Shown here: positions 46,185 to 58,911 of the stretch, in pieces | Numbering within the stretch: position 1 is the stretch's first letter | How the letters are laid out: every line of letters begins with the position of its first letter | Source of the DNA: Lutraria lutraria | Lineage: Eukaryota; Mollusca; Bivalvia; Venerida; Mactridae | Reading direction: 5' to 3' | Assembly: GCA_964023205.1 (NCBI GenBank) | Contig: OZ026848.1 | Coordinates: forward strand, 4,454,501-4,518,500 | DNA: 64,000 bases | Position numbers and translations under genes: made by a program | The notes under the pieces: model-generated | Databases searched by the model: none | What the model saw: only the letters and a program-made list of their open reading frames with translations | What the model was told of the DNA's origin: nothing

Positions 46185-46300
46185 GTTTGCGGGAGGTTGG
46201 TGGCTTTACTCAAGTTTTGTGAGGCCTGGGGTTTTCATCCACCGTTTAAGATGGAAAGCCACCAAGATTACCCGAGCTACAGGTGCGGCGTTCACACCCC
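46185..46300 (+). mobile_element. Possible SINE fragment
   Basis: GCGGGAGGTTGGTGGCTTTA followed by CCTGGGGTTTTCATCCACC resembles the core region of SINEs in this window but is diverged. Confidence 0.3.
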
Positions 46301-46554
46301 AGTATTACAGAGAAAATTAATTGAACAAATAATTAAGACAGAAATTCAATACGTATGTGTTTGTTTGACGTCTCAACATGTAATTCTATTTATTTTACTG
46401 TATTAAAATGACTTTGAAATTAATTCTCACGCATATTTCATCACTCTTGTTGACGGTTGCCATGGAAACAAATCAGGTTTTCGTATCGTTTGTAGATTAT
46501 GAAGACTTCAAGTAACTCGGTCAACTAAAGTAATTTCTATTTCAATCATAATAT

Positions 46555-46644
46555 GTACGGTAAAACCGCTAAAAACGGACTTCTCAGAAAATCAGACTGT
46601 TTGCCCTGTGAGGAAGTGGTCCGGTTTTCAGGGAGTTAACTGTA
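46555..46644. mobile_element. Small Tigger-like MITE fragment
   Basis: TACGGTAAAACCGCTAAAAA at the left faces CCGGTTTTCAGGGAGTTAAC, TGTA at the right, with CGGAC/GTCCG blocks between. A related piece is at 56182-56300. Confidence 0.5.
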
Positions 46645-47059
46645 CACGCATTTGAATGAATGCAATGTAAATGCGAATTAGACTTCTCAAATGGGGGGGG
46701 GGGGGTTCGTTAGAGAGTTATGTTTATCATAATTATGATGTGTTATCTTAAATTATGTTTGTACATGGTTTTTGATGAAGAGAGTTTTTTTTCTGTTTTT
46801 TTTTTCTGGTTTTGTTCTGGTATTAAAAGACATTTGCTATTGAACAGTTTCCAGGTTTTTTTACATATAGGGAAAATGAAAACTATTTAATGATTTTTTA
46901 AAGATCATAGTATATGATAACAGAAACAATTTAAGCAAATATATATGTATTAATGGGGCTGACGAACTCATTTTTGAGTTACAATGTATCTGCCCTTGAA
47001 TTTGAATTTTTTTGGCACAACGAATAGGTCAGAATTACTAATATACAGTACAACTTTTC

Positions 47060-47265
47060 TTAATGACCAATTTATTACCCATACCACCTCGGTATAATGA
47101 CCACTTTATTACCCATACTACCCCGGTATAACGACCACTTTATTACTCATACTACCTCGGTATAACGACCATTTTATTACCCATCCTACCTTGGTAAAAC
47201 GACCACTTTATTACCCATACTACCTCGGTATAATGATCACTTTATTACCCATACTACCTCCTTGT
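47060..47265. repeat. 34-bp minisatellite, about 6 units
   Basis: TCGGTATAACGACCACTTTA, TTACCCATACTACC is repeated with few changes. It begins just after TACAGTACAACTTTTCTTAA, the start of a Tigger-like end, so it probably grew inside a MITE. Confidence 0.85.
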
Positions 47266-48499
47266 TTCACCCGTCAGCCCTATTATGATTTTACGGTCTT
47301 AAACCAGGCCTTAACATCGAGGTTTGGTCGTACACATTAAATTGGTGTGCTAAATATTGGTTACATTCAAATCATATAGCTCATCCGAAAAATTAATATC
47401 ATTTTGAAAGTATACCTTACCTTTAAGTATTCCACTTTGCGAATTTATGATGTTTCTGTAAAAATCCTTAAGTATTAATCAATTTCCACTTTCATATCCT
47501 TGTTAGAATATATATAAATCCTATTTGTTTCCACTGATCATGAATATAACATCCTCACTGATAAACTGACACACAAGTTTTACTCGCAATATGTCGCATC
47601 CTACTTAAAATGTACTCGGGCAATATCCGAAATTACTTGTTTATTATCGAGTCATATTTCACAGTTCGTGCTTTATTCGCATACACAGCCGTGGTAATCC
47701 ACGGTCGACCGTTCGCAGTAACAAAATGGATGTTATAACAATGAATTTCCGATCTGAATACAAGTATAGTGAAATCCAGATTTCACGTACAATCTACTAA
47801 GATACAGATGTGTGTTTTATTTGTATTAGCGGTGTGGTTGTGGAAACAGCTGTTATAATCGTATGAGAGTCGACATAATGACATGAAATATCCGAGAAAT
47901 AATGCATTAACACCAAGACAACATTTATTCGTGTGTTATCGAATTAGCTCCATTTGAAATAATACATAGTGAAGAGAGATATTAATGAAATACAGATATC
48001 CTGGTTGACTTTGTCAAGTGACCTTTCAACTGTGGTATCACGTGTTACTTAATAACATATCTCGGCCGGTTCGATTGGACTCTCGTAAGAATTGAATACG
48101 CCGGCTAGAAGAGTTTTGAAAAGAAACCCAACCGAACGCAATCGCAGCCGTGGTTTAAAGAATTTAATTTAGCTATCTGTGGTCACGTGATTAATATCAC
48201 TTCCACCACTTCTCACCATCGGGCGGAATAGATAGAAGAGTTTCTAAAGTTAGACGACGACCAATAATAACGCGTGGCAAGTGGATTATTTTTGCAAGAG
48301 CATGTAAACCATTTAATTAATGCATTAATATTCATCAATATTTGCGCCATGAAATAACATGAATATCCTTTTGAAAATAATTATGCATAATGATATTATA
48401 AATGCAAATGAAACAAATACATACAGGCTTTATACAGTGAACACGCTAAACATGATGCGGAATCACATAATTGCTTTCTTTTCGTTCGGATTTTTTACT

Positions 48500-48605
48500 A
48501 CGCGTCCGTCCGTCCGTTCATTGTGCTGGCTCCCCGGCAGTTCGTTCGTTCGTCTGTTCATCATTCATTCATTCATTCATTCTTTCTTTCTTTCTTCCGT
48601 ACGTT
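48500..48605. repeat. GTCC/CATT/CTTT microsatellite
   Basis: Consecutive short tracts (CGTC)n, (CGTT)n, (CATT)n and (CTTT)n. Confidence 0.8.
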
Positions 48606-48985
48606 CACGTTGTCAATTCTGAACATTCGTTAAATATGGTCGACCACTAGTCGAGTAAAACGTTTTTGTAGAATTCATGTAGCTTGCTTATTCGGTACAC
48701 CGATGATGTCTCAGCTATCCATAAAACATGCACTTGTCAACATTCCCCACCATATTATCACATGATGTATTCATTATACATATACAAAGATTCGAGAAGG
48801 ACACATATGCTTTTAGCGACGGTATGAGTGTTAGTCTCGACATTTACAACGATTAGATATGCTGAAGTGTGTTTAACTTAATACTGTGCATGTGCTTTCA
48901 TATCCAACATTATGGAGGAAAAATAACAGATTGATCTGGAGATCAAGGTGACATTCAGCCACATATCAGATTCATATAAACAATT

Positions 48986-49350
48986 TGGGGCGATCGATGG
49001 TCTAGTGGTAACGCGCTGGACTACCTAAGCGAGAGGTCGCGCGTTTGATTCTCGACTCCGCCTTTCTAATTTCTCAGGGACACTATTTCAGTGACCTATC
49101 CCAACTACCAAGCCAAGTAGGCCTACTGTGTCTAGAACATTACAGGAAAAAAGGACGAGGCTAGTATCGCTGCTTTACACCGGGCATGATGAAGAACCAG
49201 GAAAACTGTTAGATAATAGTAGGAATATAAATGCCGAGTTCACCTATATTTTCTCCCCCTCCCCCCTCTCGCTCTCTCTCTCTCTGGGCGCCCCCCCCCC
49301 CCTGAAATGACCATAGCTGTCGAATGGGCTGCCAAACAATAGATAAAATA
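48986..49350 (+). mobile_element. tRNA-derived SINE (GGTGGTCGAATGGTAAC family), copy 2
   Basis: GGCGATCGATGGTCTAGTGG head, CTACCAAGCCAAGTA body, AAGAACCAGGAAAACT and ATAGCTGTCGAATGGGCTGC end; a CT-rich and poly-C stretch (49250-49302) lies inside. Confidence 0.75.
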
Positions 49351-50069
49351 TATATGTATTTCTTATATTTTTACTATCATCTTATCTAATGTTCTGTTAA
49401 ACAGAATTCGAAAAGCTAATGGGTCTTAAAGGTTTGTTTTAAATTATCTCCAGAATAAGCTATGATTAACATTTATGTAATGCATTGATTAGTATAACTG
49501 TACACATTGACAACAGTTAAACTGTACTGTTTACACTACTGGAGGCTTATCAGTAGAGAGCTTTCTGCCTCCACTGAATTATTCATGACTGACCTAGAAA
49601 TGACCTGTGATTTTGAAAGGCATCTTATAAGATGAACAATTTGATTACGTTACTTTTTCTAAGTGTAAAAGCATACAATCAAAATGAACACGTGGTATGA
49701 CCCCGCAATACAAAATTGACCCATTAGACATTTAAATATTAATGTCTCAAGTACTCCAAGGTTGTACCGTATAATTATCAGCTGATGTCAATATTAAAAT
49801 AACTTATGGTTGTGCACGTATTTGTATCACCTTTACATAAATACTACCTGACATCACAATTATTTTCAACACAGAGACAATCCTAATCGTTTGCAACACA
49901 GGCGCCTTATCAGGTACTTAGGAAAAACTCAGCCCTTTAAGATATTAAAATGTACAATAGTAATCTTCATTATGTGTATGTATGACGCATTCAAATTCAA
50001 CTATGTTCATTTGCTCTCTATTTTAAACGTCGTACAAATAGTCAGTCAATTTGCGACTTTTCCAGCTTC

Positions 50070-50252
50070 GTCGATAGACGAAGACTCGAGGCGTGCACAT
50101 GGATAGAACCACTGACTATCCGTGGTAAAGCTGACTGGGGAACCTCTTAACATGAGAAATCTGTCTGACCCCTGATGCGGTTCGAACTCAAAGCGATGAG
50201 ATGCTAGTGATCACTAGTCACATATCATAACCACACGGTCACGGAAAGGCTC
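50070..50252 (-). mobile_element. SINE (core-domain family)
   Basis: Minus strand: CCGTGACCGTGTGGTTATGA head, GAGTTCGAACCGCATCAGG, then GTCAGCTTTACCACGG and GTCAGTGGTTCTATCCATGT, the core block also seen at 36405-36660. Confidence 0.6.
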
Positions 50253-50971
50253 CTAACTGTGTTACTAACAACGAATGATAATGCTCATTCAAGCCGGATC
50301 ATAAATATATTAATTACGTCAGTAAAATGTTATGTACATTTTTGTTTTTGAGTTTATGTATTAATTATCGTTAATATTTTGAATTTTATGGGATATACCA
50401 CAAGCGATGCGGAGCGGAGCGCAGTGATATGTCTCATAAAATTCAAAATATGAACGATAACTGATTTACAGTTTGTCTTAATTTCTGCACATACAGAAAA
50501 ATAAGTGACGTATTTTCTCCATATCAGGTCTTAAGCACATTTTTGCGATATATTTTTCAAATTTCAAATGAAATGCGGACATTTTATTTGACGAGAAATT
50601 AGGACAAACTGTAAACGTATATCAAGATCACAGTCTGGACGCAAACCTGGTCCTGATGTTGATGTTATCTCATTATTAAGTTGCAATACAGACTAAATAT
50701 AGATAAAAGATATAAAAATAAGCCGTCCAAAACAGTAATTCTAATTAATTAGCATTATTTCGAAATTGTGCGTTACAGTTTTGCTTTCCCAATATAAGTC
50801 AGTAAAGATTAATTATGTGTAACACGTTCGACGTACAATCGGCCATTGTTTCACTAGTATCATTAGTTATATTCAATGTTTTATTAAAATACAACACTAC
50901 TTAACCGCATTATGTACATCATCATAATAAGAATCATATTAACACTCGATTTCACAGTTGAAATGCTTACA

Positions 50972-51153
50972 CAGTCAGGCCTGTGAACAAAGGCCATCTT
51001 CGGGAAAGATATAATATGGCCTTTAATGACAGGTGGTCTTCACTAGGAGGTCATTTTGTTGGATAAATGATCAATTACAGTTTTTCATAGGAATGACCTT
51101 TATGCACATGTTGATCATTATTCGGATGAGGCTACAAACACAGGGTTGACTGT
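50972..51153 (+). mobile_element. Tigger-like MITE (CAGTCAAACCTG family)
   Basis: CAGTCAGGCCTGTGAACAAA start, CACTAGGAGGTCATTTTGTT body and GGGTTGACTGTTA end. Confidence 0.65.
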
Positions 51154-51371
51154 TATTGATAGTACAGTGTATATAATAAAACAAACTTAGCATTACTTAT
51201 GTTTACAGAATTGACCAACACATACAAAGTTATCATTTTCGAGCCATAGAATCCACCTTAGTTAACTGTTTCATTCTCAGACGAAATAAAACCACTAAAT
51301 AATCATCACACATGTGTGCGGAGTGTTCTGACTAATAAACGTCGTTGTGATATTTAATATGTTATTTAATA

Positions 51372-51553
51372 TACAGTAAAACCTCTCCATTGCGGCCCTC
51401 TCTTGAGCAACAACCTCCCCGCAACACTAGCATGATTGATTTTTACCACTGCATGAATTAACTATTATTTAACCTCTCTACAACAACAACCTCTCAGCAA
51501 CAACATAATTTATCTACTCCCAAAGGGTGTTGCTTTGGAGAGGTTGCACTGTA
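51372..51553 (+). mobile_element. Tigger-like MITE, full copy
   Basis: TACAGTAAAACCTCTCCATT start and GGAGAGGTTGCACTGTA end, same interior blocks as 32737-32914. Confidence 0.75.
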
Positions 51554-52292
51554 TATAGTAAACTATCAAACGTTATGCCTATGTCCCTTCAGTATTTGAT
51601 TCACAATATATATATATACTATAATACAATTAACCATCCATGAAGACATCGATGTTACGAACGGATGAATACATCTACTATGGTACTTTAGTTGAATCTT
51701 CTTTGACCTCTGTTTCAACTTAGAAATGTGAGGTATTTATGTACAGCGTGTAACCATCATTTCCTACACTTAAGTGTAAATCTAACACATGTACACCAGC
51801 GACATCTTAGGTTTGTAAATACGCGTAATTACATTAACATGTATACATAACTAACATGATTAATTAATTAGATGTGGATCACAGTCATGTACCTGTCTCA
51901 GTGCAGGTGAAATGGTAGCACTTAACTTTGCTTATCACGCCACGCAATAATAAGTATGAATTATCATTCCCCTGTTTTTTTTTCAGTGTTGCAAAGTAAA
52001 TATACGCTCATTGTTGTATCGAATAAACGCATATATTTTATAAACATATCACATGTATAAAATAACTGGTCGGAATAGACTACTGTTATTAGAATTGAAG
52101 ACGGATACATGTATTGTATGCTATGTCTTATCTATGTACACTCATATATATATTATGTACTACACTAGAATCACGTGATGTTGGTACGAGATCAGTGACA
52201 CGGAAAGAAAATCATTACAAATAATATACCCAATAACAACAATCAATTCGACAGAGTATAAGCAACAAAATATAATTTCAAATAAGACAAAT

Positions 52293-52480
52293 ACCTCTTT
52301 CAGCTTTGGGTCAAATACAAGATATTCCACTGTGAACTTAGTTCGCAGACTCTCTCGCTCAGCGGGGTTTCATTTATTCGGTTAATGAGTTTCCCACACG
52401 AGAATGAAACAAATGAAGTTAACACCAACGCCCTGTGCATGTATGCAAAACAAAGCAACAGCTTTTTACTAGTCCGGCTA
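52293..52480 (-). other. Possible non-coding first exon of CerS copy A (weak)
   Basis: A stretch richer in CpG than its surroundings ends on the minus strand at GAAAGAG|GTATTTG, a usable donor. CerS exon 1 is preceded by a possible acceptor at CTCAG, which would need a 5' UTR exon somewhere upstream. This is only a candidate. Confidence 0.15.
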
Positions 52481-53050
52481 AACAACTCTAAATGTCAAAG
52501 CTTTAGCGTACAGCAATCATAAATAAAGCTTTTCCAACAAAAATCTACCATTGATATGAAGCGCCTGAACGCTTTATCAAAGTAATACAAGCGCGTACTA
52601 CACCACGAGTTACTAATTAGCGTTCCACTGTTTTTATCCCAACAAATTTAACACTCTCTCTCTACACACCAACACAATAATGTGTACATAGAAATGAGGA
52701 CGTTTATATTCAGATCTCTTATCGTGTATCATATAGCATAGTTTCAGATGTACGTCACTACAACTGCTTATAATAATTCATTAATTAGCACAGAAATAAC
52801 AGCTGATATGAGGGCTACTGCTCATATATACTTCGCTACATTAGATCTTAACTTGTTTTATGTGATGTTAACATACATTTCTCCGACTTGAAATATAATT
52901 CATCAACACGCCGTGTCAGATACTAAAACCATTGGACCAAGGAGCCCCAACATCCACGTATTATTAAGAGTTTGGTTACAATAATGGTACACGTTGTTCT
53001 TAACTTAAGGTATTCGGATACTAACTCAAAATGTGAGAATGTTTTATATT

Positions 53051-53128
53051 TCGAGGGCTCAGCGCAACACTGTCGTAACTCGTTCTTATTTCAATATGAG
53101 TTACGACACTGTTGCGTTGAACCCTCGA
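53051..53128 (+). mobile_element. 78-bp hairpin element, copy 3
   Basis: Same length and same arm-to-arm mismatches as copies 1 and 2, in unremarkable intergenic DNA. Confidence 0.85.
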
Positions 53129-55737
53129 TTCTTTATAGGATTGTCCATGATAGAAAATGATTTACCATGTGATTTTTAAAAAGAATACAGCTTTGAATTA
53201 TTTTCATTTTAAATTTGCATTGGAGTATATATACATACGGGAAACCACTATTCAAAGATAAAATTAAAACAACACCACTTTCAATGAAAACTCATGGTAA
53301 AAAGATGCAATAACACAGTAATCTAGTTAATTTGCTAAAGAAAAATATATGGGTCACCATACAATTTCAAAAGAAATTAATAATTTCTCCTTTTCTACAA
53401 TGGCAACAACTCTAACAAATGTATTTTGTAGAATAGGTTAATTAAAGTATCCGAGGTAACTGTCGAAGAAATAATGATAATCGGGCTATCACGTGACCTG
53501 AAACTGGTAAACGTTGCCCTCTGTTCACTGCTGAGTATGGAATTTACTTCTAAGCATAATTATATTCATATATAAGCACGATAATAAGTTATCGGGGTTA
53601 AATAAATAAACAATTATACTCTCATTTGGAGCAAGAATGATAAATTATAATACAATTATAATCTATGTATGTACAAAATTGCTGATTATATAAAAGAAAG
53701 ACGAAAGCATGGCATGATACATTTTATTGAACTTTAAGTCACTCAATAAGTGCATGATGCATTTGTCTGTCAAATTGATGAAAGGTAAAAAAAATGTCCG
53801 CCGATTTGTGTTATCATGAGAGGAATGCAAATCGAAGTTTTATCGTAGGGAAAGTAACATTTTGAGTTTCCATCGCTAAATGATTTAATTTATACGTGTG
53901 ATATACATGTGTATGCTTATAATAATATGTCCTTTTTACATCATTATAATCTTCATAAAAGAGAGCAGGACTTTAAAGATGTTACCTGCAATACTAGAAA
54001 TGTACAACATTTAAAATAATAATAAATGCGGCCATAGTAGGATGATTTTTAATTTCATACTTTTTTTTAAAACTTGAGGGACTGCAACCATATAATAGGA
54101 CTGCTATATATTGTAAATCACTGGGTTATCAAGATAATAACAGAGATTCTTGCAGATATGTAAGTCTTCAGAAGTGGGCAAGCCTGACACCGTGAAGCCG
54201 CATAGGGACAAACCTGAGCCAGAGTCAGTGATAAAACTCACCTCCCGATGCCAAGACTAGAACAGGCAGACAGAATTCTAACTTTATGAGAACAAGAACC
54301 TATGGAATGCGTCTTATACGACGGTGAGCCCAAATATAAAGGGTCTTTGACACCATCAAAGAGGACATTTTCTGTGCAAGAAATATAGGAGCTCGAGCAA
54401 TATGTAAGTACTGGAAATTCGACAACAGCCCCCCCCCCTCTCTCCCCCCCCCTCCGATTTGTTTTGCGACACTAGCAGATTTAATGGGTATTCTAATACG
54501 AGCGAAGATTTGAACGTTTCAACATGAATTCGATGATATTATATTACTTGAGTATCCTGTACATTTGGATATTGTTTTTTTTAAAAAGGAAGTGTCATAA
54601 TTATGTGTTCAGAAAAATATCACGATAATGAAATAATGTCATAGAGCTAGGGACATTACAAGATAACAGAGATAAGCAACTTATAATATCACGTGCGACA
54701 GCATTTCGTAAATTCTGCGGCAGGAAAACTCAAAAACCAAATAATATCTATATAATTTTATATTAATTACACGTTTTCTGAAAGTTTATACATTTGACCT
54801 CTGCTGGGTATAACATTTTGTTACAATTTCTCCGTTAGTTTTTAGATATATATACCCACTATAGAATGTAATCGGTCTGAAAAAAATTGGTACCACTAGA
54901 TATTTGTTAATGGCATAAGTAGGTAGTATAAATAGGAGTGTAATAAAACTATCAATCAAAATTGAAATTTAAAAACTCAGCAGCTTATATATTTTAAATA
55001 ATCAATTAACTTTCGGAAAAGGTAAAGTATCAGTAGGTAAGAAGTTTTGTTTTTGTTCGCTGCAAAATCTGCAATTTTGGGAAAGTAATAGTCATAGGTG
55101 ATATTACATAGGTGCTTATCACGTGCTATCTATGTCTCTGATAGAGCTTAATCAATTAAATTCATCCATGGGTTAAAAATCTTGAAACTTTACAGTTGGG
55201 AACACACCAATAAAGCACTAATTACTGGACAATGTTAATCTAAGTTTAAACTTTTAATCTGGATGTATACAAGTGATGTACACATATAAGTGTCTGGGAA
55301 ACTCTGTTAACCACGTTTGAGTCACATGATAAATTTTGTCGATATGGTGTATAATAACGTGACAACAACATATTAAGTAAGACATCTCTCGTGACTAATG
55401 AATTGATTTTGTACAAAAAGTAATTTATAAGGTAAGCAACTCTTACAATCTATGTAGTATAGTATATACACGAATTACTTCCCTTTACATAGTATATAGA
55501 ACCAGTATTATTCTATCTTGCAGAGCACCAAAGGTACACACAAGTCAACGGGAACCAGTTTAGAACCAGTAAAGCATATGGATTACTTCCCTTTGGATTG
55601 TATATAACACGGATAACTTATGGATGGATTGGGAGTGGTTGGGGTTATATAGCTGTATGTACATAAAACATGTGGTATAGTAATTGGTATAAATTAAAAA
55701 GTAATATTCATCTTTTTATAGATTTAGATTTTGGTCA
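53129..55737. other. Intergenic, nothing recognised
   Basis: A+T-rich; includes a poly-C/CT tract at 54430-54455. ORFs short and unremarkable. Confidence 0.4.
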
Positions 55738-55900
55738 CTCCCTATAAGTGACCAGTCCCTTACAGCTTATTCGGGACCAAATTTTACATGTGAAGAAGCG
55801 ATCCAGGCTGGTGGTTCTATCTGTGTGTACGCCTCAGTTTGAGCCTTATTTCCCTATCTACCTAGTGGTATCGCTATACTAACACCTAGGCGACGTTTTG
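55738..55900 (+). mobile_element. SINE (core-domain family), partial
   Basis: AAGTGACCAGTCCCTTACAG, AATTTTACATGTGAAGAAGC, GATCCAGGCTGGTGGTTCTA and a GCCTCAGT segment match the 36405 copy's body. Confidence 0.55.
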
Positions 55901-56181
55901 CCTTGTAAAGCCCAAGAGAAAAAAGAAGATTCATATACATTGTTTTTAATATTGAGATAGTGTCGTAAGCAAGCTAAATGTATAAAAGGAATACACAAAC
56001 TCGATATTAACATTAAGCGATCGTTTGAATAAAGAGGTTATAATAGTGATATGATGGGTAAATGAGGCTTAAGTTATGATACTGAAACATACACTGGTTC
56101 CCGATGACTTGTGTGTACAAAGCCTTTGGTGCACTGCATCATGGAACGGGAACCAGTTTAACTGAAACACAAACTCGTATG

Positions 56182-56300
56182 CAGTAAAACCCCTGAAAAC
56201 CGGACTCCCTGAAAACCGGAATTCCCTGAAAATCTGACAATTTTCCGAGACCAATTTATTTCGGATTTTTTTATCCAAAGCTCTGTGAAAACTGGTTTCC
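56182..56300. mobile_element. Tigger-like MITE end
   Basis: CAGTAAAACCCCTGAAAACC followed by repeated CCCTGAAAACCGGA, the start of a pogo/Tigger-type derivative; the matching right end is not clear. Confidence 0.45.
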
Positions 56301-57107
56301 TCAGACAACCGGAAAATGAACAAGTCCTTTGTAAATCTTCCGTGATGAAATCCCGAGAAAACGCGCAAACATATTTTTAAAAAACTTTAGATTTTCTCCC
56401 ATTTTTCATTTTCAAAAAAATATAACAACCTGTAAAGAGATTTATACCTCATTATATATCCTTTAAAAAGTTGAATCATTGACTTGCTTTTATTAAAAGC
56501 TTACCTTGATAATCAATATTTATTGTCAGGCGATAGATAAATATTTTTCGACCAGGAAGTAATTATAACATAAAGCTAACTGCGGATGAACAGACAACAT
56601 GGCGGGTAAGAAAACAGTTTATATTCGTTTTTAATTAATTCGTATGAAATTTAATAGAATTAACGATGGTAGAAGATTTCTCCTAATCTATTTTTTGTGA
56701 TTTTATATTATTTATATGAATTATATATGTACATTAATTCCTTTTAACAGTACTGTCAAATTAAAGTCAAGTTTCATCAAAGCTATTGAAAATGAATTAA
56801 CTATCATCCTTGATAAACGTTCGTAATTGTTTTAGTATTTTTTCAATGCTTCTTTAAACACAATTGAAATCATATATAATTTCATAATATACATCACCTT
56901 GGTTTTATTGTTTATAATACTAAAGTTATGGGGCTTTAAAACTTATATTACTTATTTATTATTATTATTATATTTAGCGATTTAACTCAATCAATAAGGT
57001 CGTCATTCTTTAAGAAATGTTTGTTTGTAATGTTAGTTAAGCGACCAAAACCTATAACAATGCCAGTATAGGAGTCATCTTTTTAAACACGAACTTCTGT
57101 ATAGAAA

Positions 57108-58160
57108 ATGAAAAGCTGGGAAAAAGAACGAAAGAAATATTCAAGAACAGACACTATTCTTATAATTATACGCAGTAATCTGATATTAGAAATTGAAATT
57201 CCTGATATGCTTATATTTATAGATTTTGCCAACGCATTTCATACCATTTATTCGGAATATATATTTAAAGCTATGCATTCAGCTTCGGTGATGATCTGAT
57301 ATGATAGGTGGATTCAAGTTCTTTACAAGTATTCAATCTTGTGTCATTATAAACGGATATATATGTTCGAATTGTTCCCTCTGTGTTGTGGTTGTCGTCA
57401 ATGTGATCTTCTTTCACATTACCTCTATTTTTTAACTGTGCTCAAACATTGTCTTTAATTCTTGAACCCAGTCAATATATTGAGGATTTTCACATCTTTA
57501 TCGTCACATTATGAAGACGATACAACAGTTAAGTTAGATATGTCTGAATTTTCCTGTCGTAATACAATGACGACTTTTAGACTTTTATACTAAGATATCT
57601 GATTTCATATGTAGACAAAACAAAAGCTATTTGGATTGGTTCAAAGAAAAATGATAATATATGTATTCCTTTATGTCCTGAAATAACACTGACGTGGTAA
57701 TTTTATGTTTTCATCATGTAAGGTGTTAATCTATCAACCAATCGGGATAACATTGTTGAATTGAAGTTTACCAAAGGAAAAGAGGATATTTGAAATGTTC
57801 TATATTTTCAAATATACCTGTTAGTAAATTGTTTAAGCAATGTCTTCTGCTTCTTCCCAAAGTAATCATTTGATTTTGAGTCTTAAAACAGCTCAAGCTG
57901 CCTTTATGGGATGTCTTCCCAGCTCCAACACACGACTTTCTGTCGTATTAATGCCGTCAATATTTGTTGATGTTATCAAGGACTTGTATACATGTATATA
58001 AGTCCTTGATGTTATTCATCTATTTTTCTCTAAGAAATTCGTCATGCATCGGTTATATGTTTTTCCTTCCTTCATTATACCCAATGACTCCTGCTCCATG
58101 TTTTACAGTCATTTCACATACCTTGTCTATATTGGTTTTACAGTTTAAACACCATTTAGT
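57108..58160 (+). mobile_element. Decayed non-LTR retrotransposon (LINE), reverse transcriptase part, relic 1
   Basis: Three frames carry ordered reverse-transcriptase motifs with frameshifts and stops between them. EIPDMLIFIDFANAFHTIYS (57195-57255) is the motif with the first catalytic Asp (LxFIDFxKAFD). GCRQCDLLSHYLYFL (around 57390-57440) matches RGCRQGDPLSPYLF. SHYEDDTTVKLDMSEF (around 57500-57550) corresponds to the YADDT box with Ala replaced by Glu. TKAIWIGSKKN-like residues near 57625 match the segment after it. Several in-frame stops rule out function. The INGxxSxxFxLxRGCRQGDP pattern suggests an L1/Tx1-like clade, but this is only an impression. Confidence 0.75.
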
Positions 58161-58911
58161 TTCATAACTACAGATATTTATTCCATGATGGAAATGAACA
58201 TTTGCAACAGTCCCATGTTGAGTGTTGTGATGGGTGTGACATAAACGTTACTCCATTTAATTATTTACCTACAAGACTTGTGACCTGTGGCAGTGGCATA
58301 ATTGGAATAATGACTTGTTAAATTTGATACTGATTTCTGTAGTGAAAATAATGTTTATGTTTTGTAAACTTCTTGTATATACATATAGCTTCAATACAAT
58401 GTGATATGTTTATAAGTGGAAAATAATTAAACTGTCGTCTGATTGAATTAATATTCATATGAATTAAGTAGAACGCACATTATACTAAAGTCTTACTGGA
58501 GATCCAAGTATATTACAGTGAAAAATCGATATTCAGATCAGTTGAGATAATAGATCATATCTATTACACGTGATTGACTCTATCCATTTATGGCCTCTGA
58601 TAAAGTCTGGACTCGTGCTCTTCAGGCGCTTATCTCTGTATAAACATCAAGTTGTGCTGTCGATACTTATCAGAGAGTTTTTTTCACGCGTGTATAGATA
58701 ACACACACATTTTCTATTTCCATTTAGTCAAAAACAAGAAATCGAAAATTTAAAATAAAAGCATGAATTAACGGAGTATTGATCTTTCTAAAATGTATTG
58801 CAAGCATTTCAGCGATAGATGATTATTAAAGACGGAATCACTTACTAAAAATCGTAACATTGGTCAAACTCAAAATGGCGACTTCGTCAAAAAGGGTCAA
58901 ATTCATGTATT

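Noticed and set aside
48060..48290. CpG- and CCAAT-containing stretch considered as a promoter
   Set aside because: No start-site element or downstream exon could be tied to it; the CCAAT and CACGTG-like motifs are too short to stand alone.
1212..49100. tRNA-like sequences with A and B boxes (1212, 17726, 43078, 44449, 45980, 48986)
   Set aside because: None has a complete cloverleaf with discriminator and acceptor stem, and most continue into shared SINE bodies, so they are SINE heads rather than tRNA genes.
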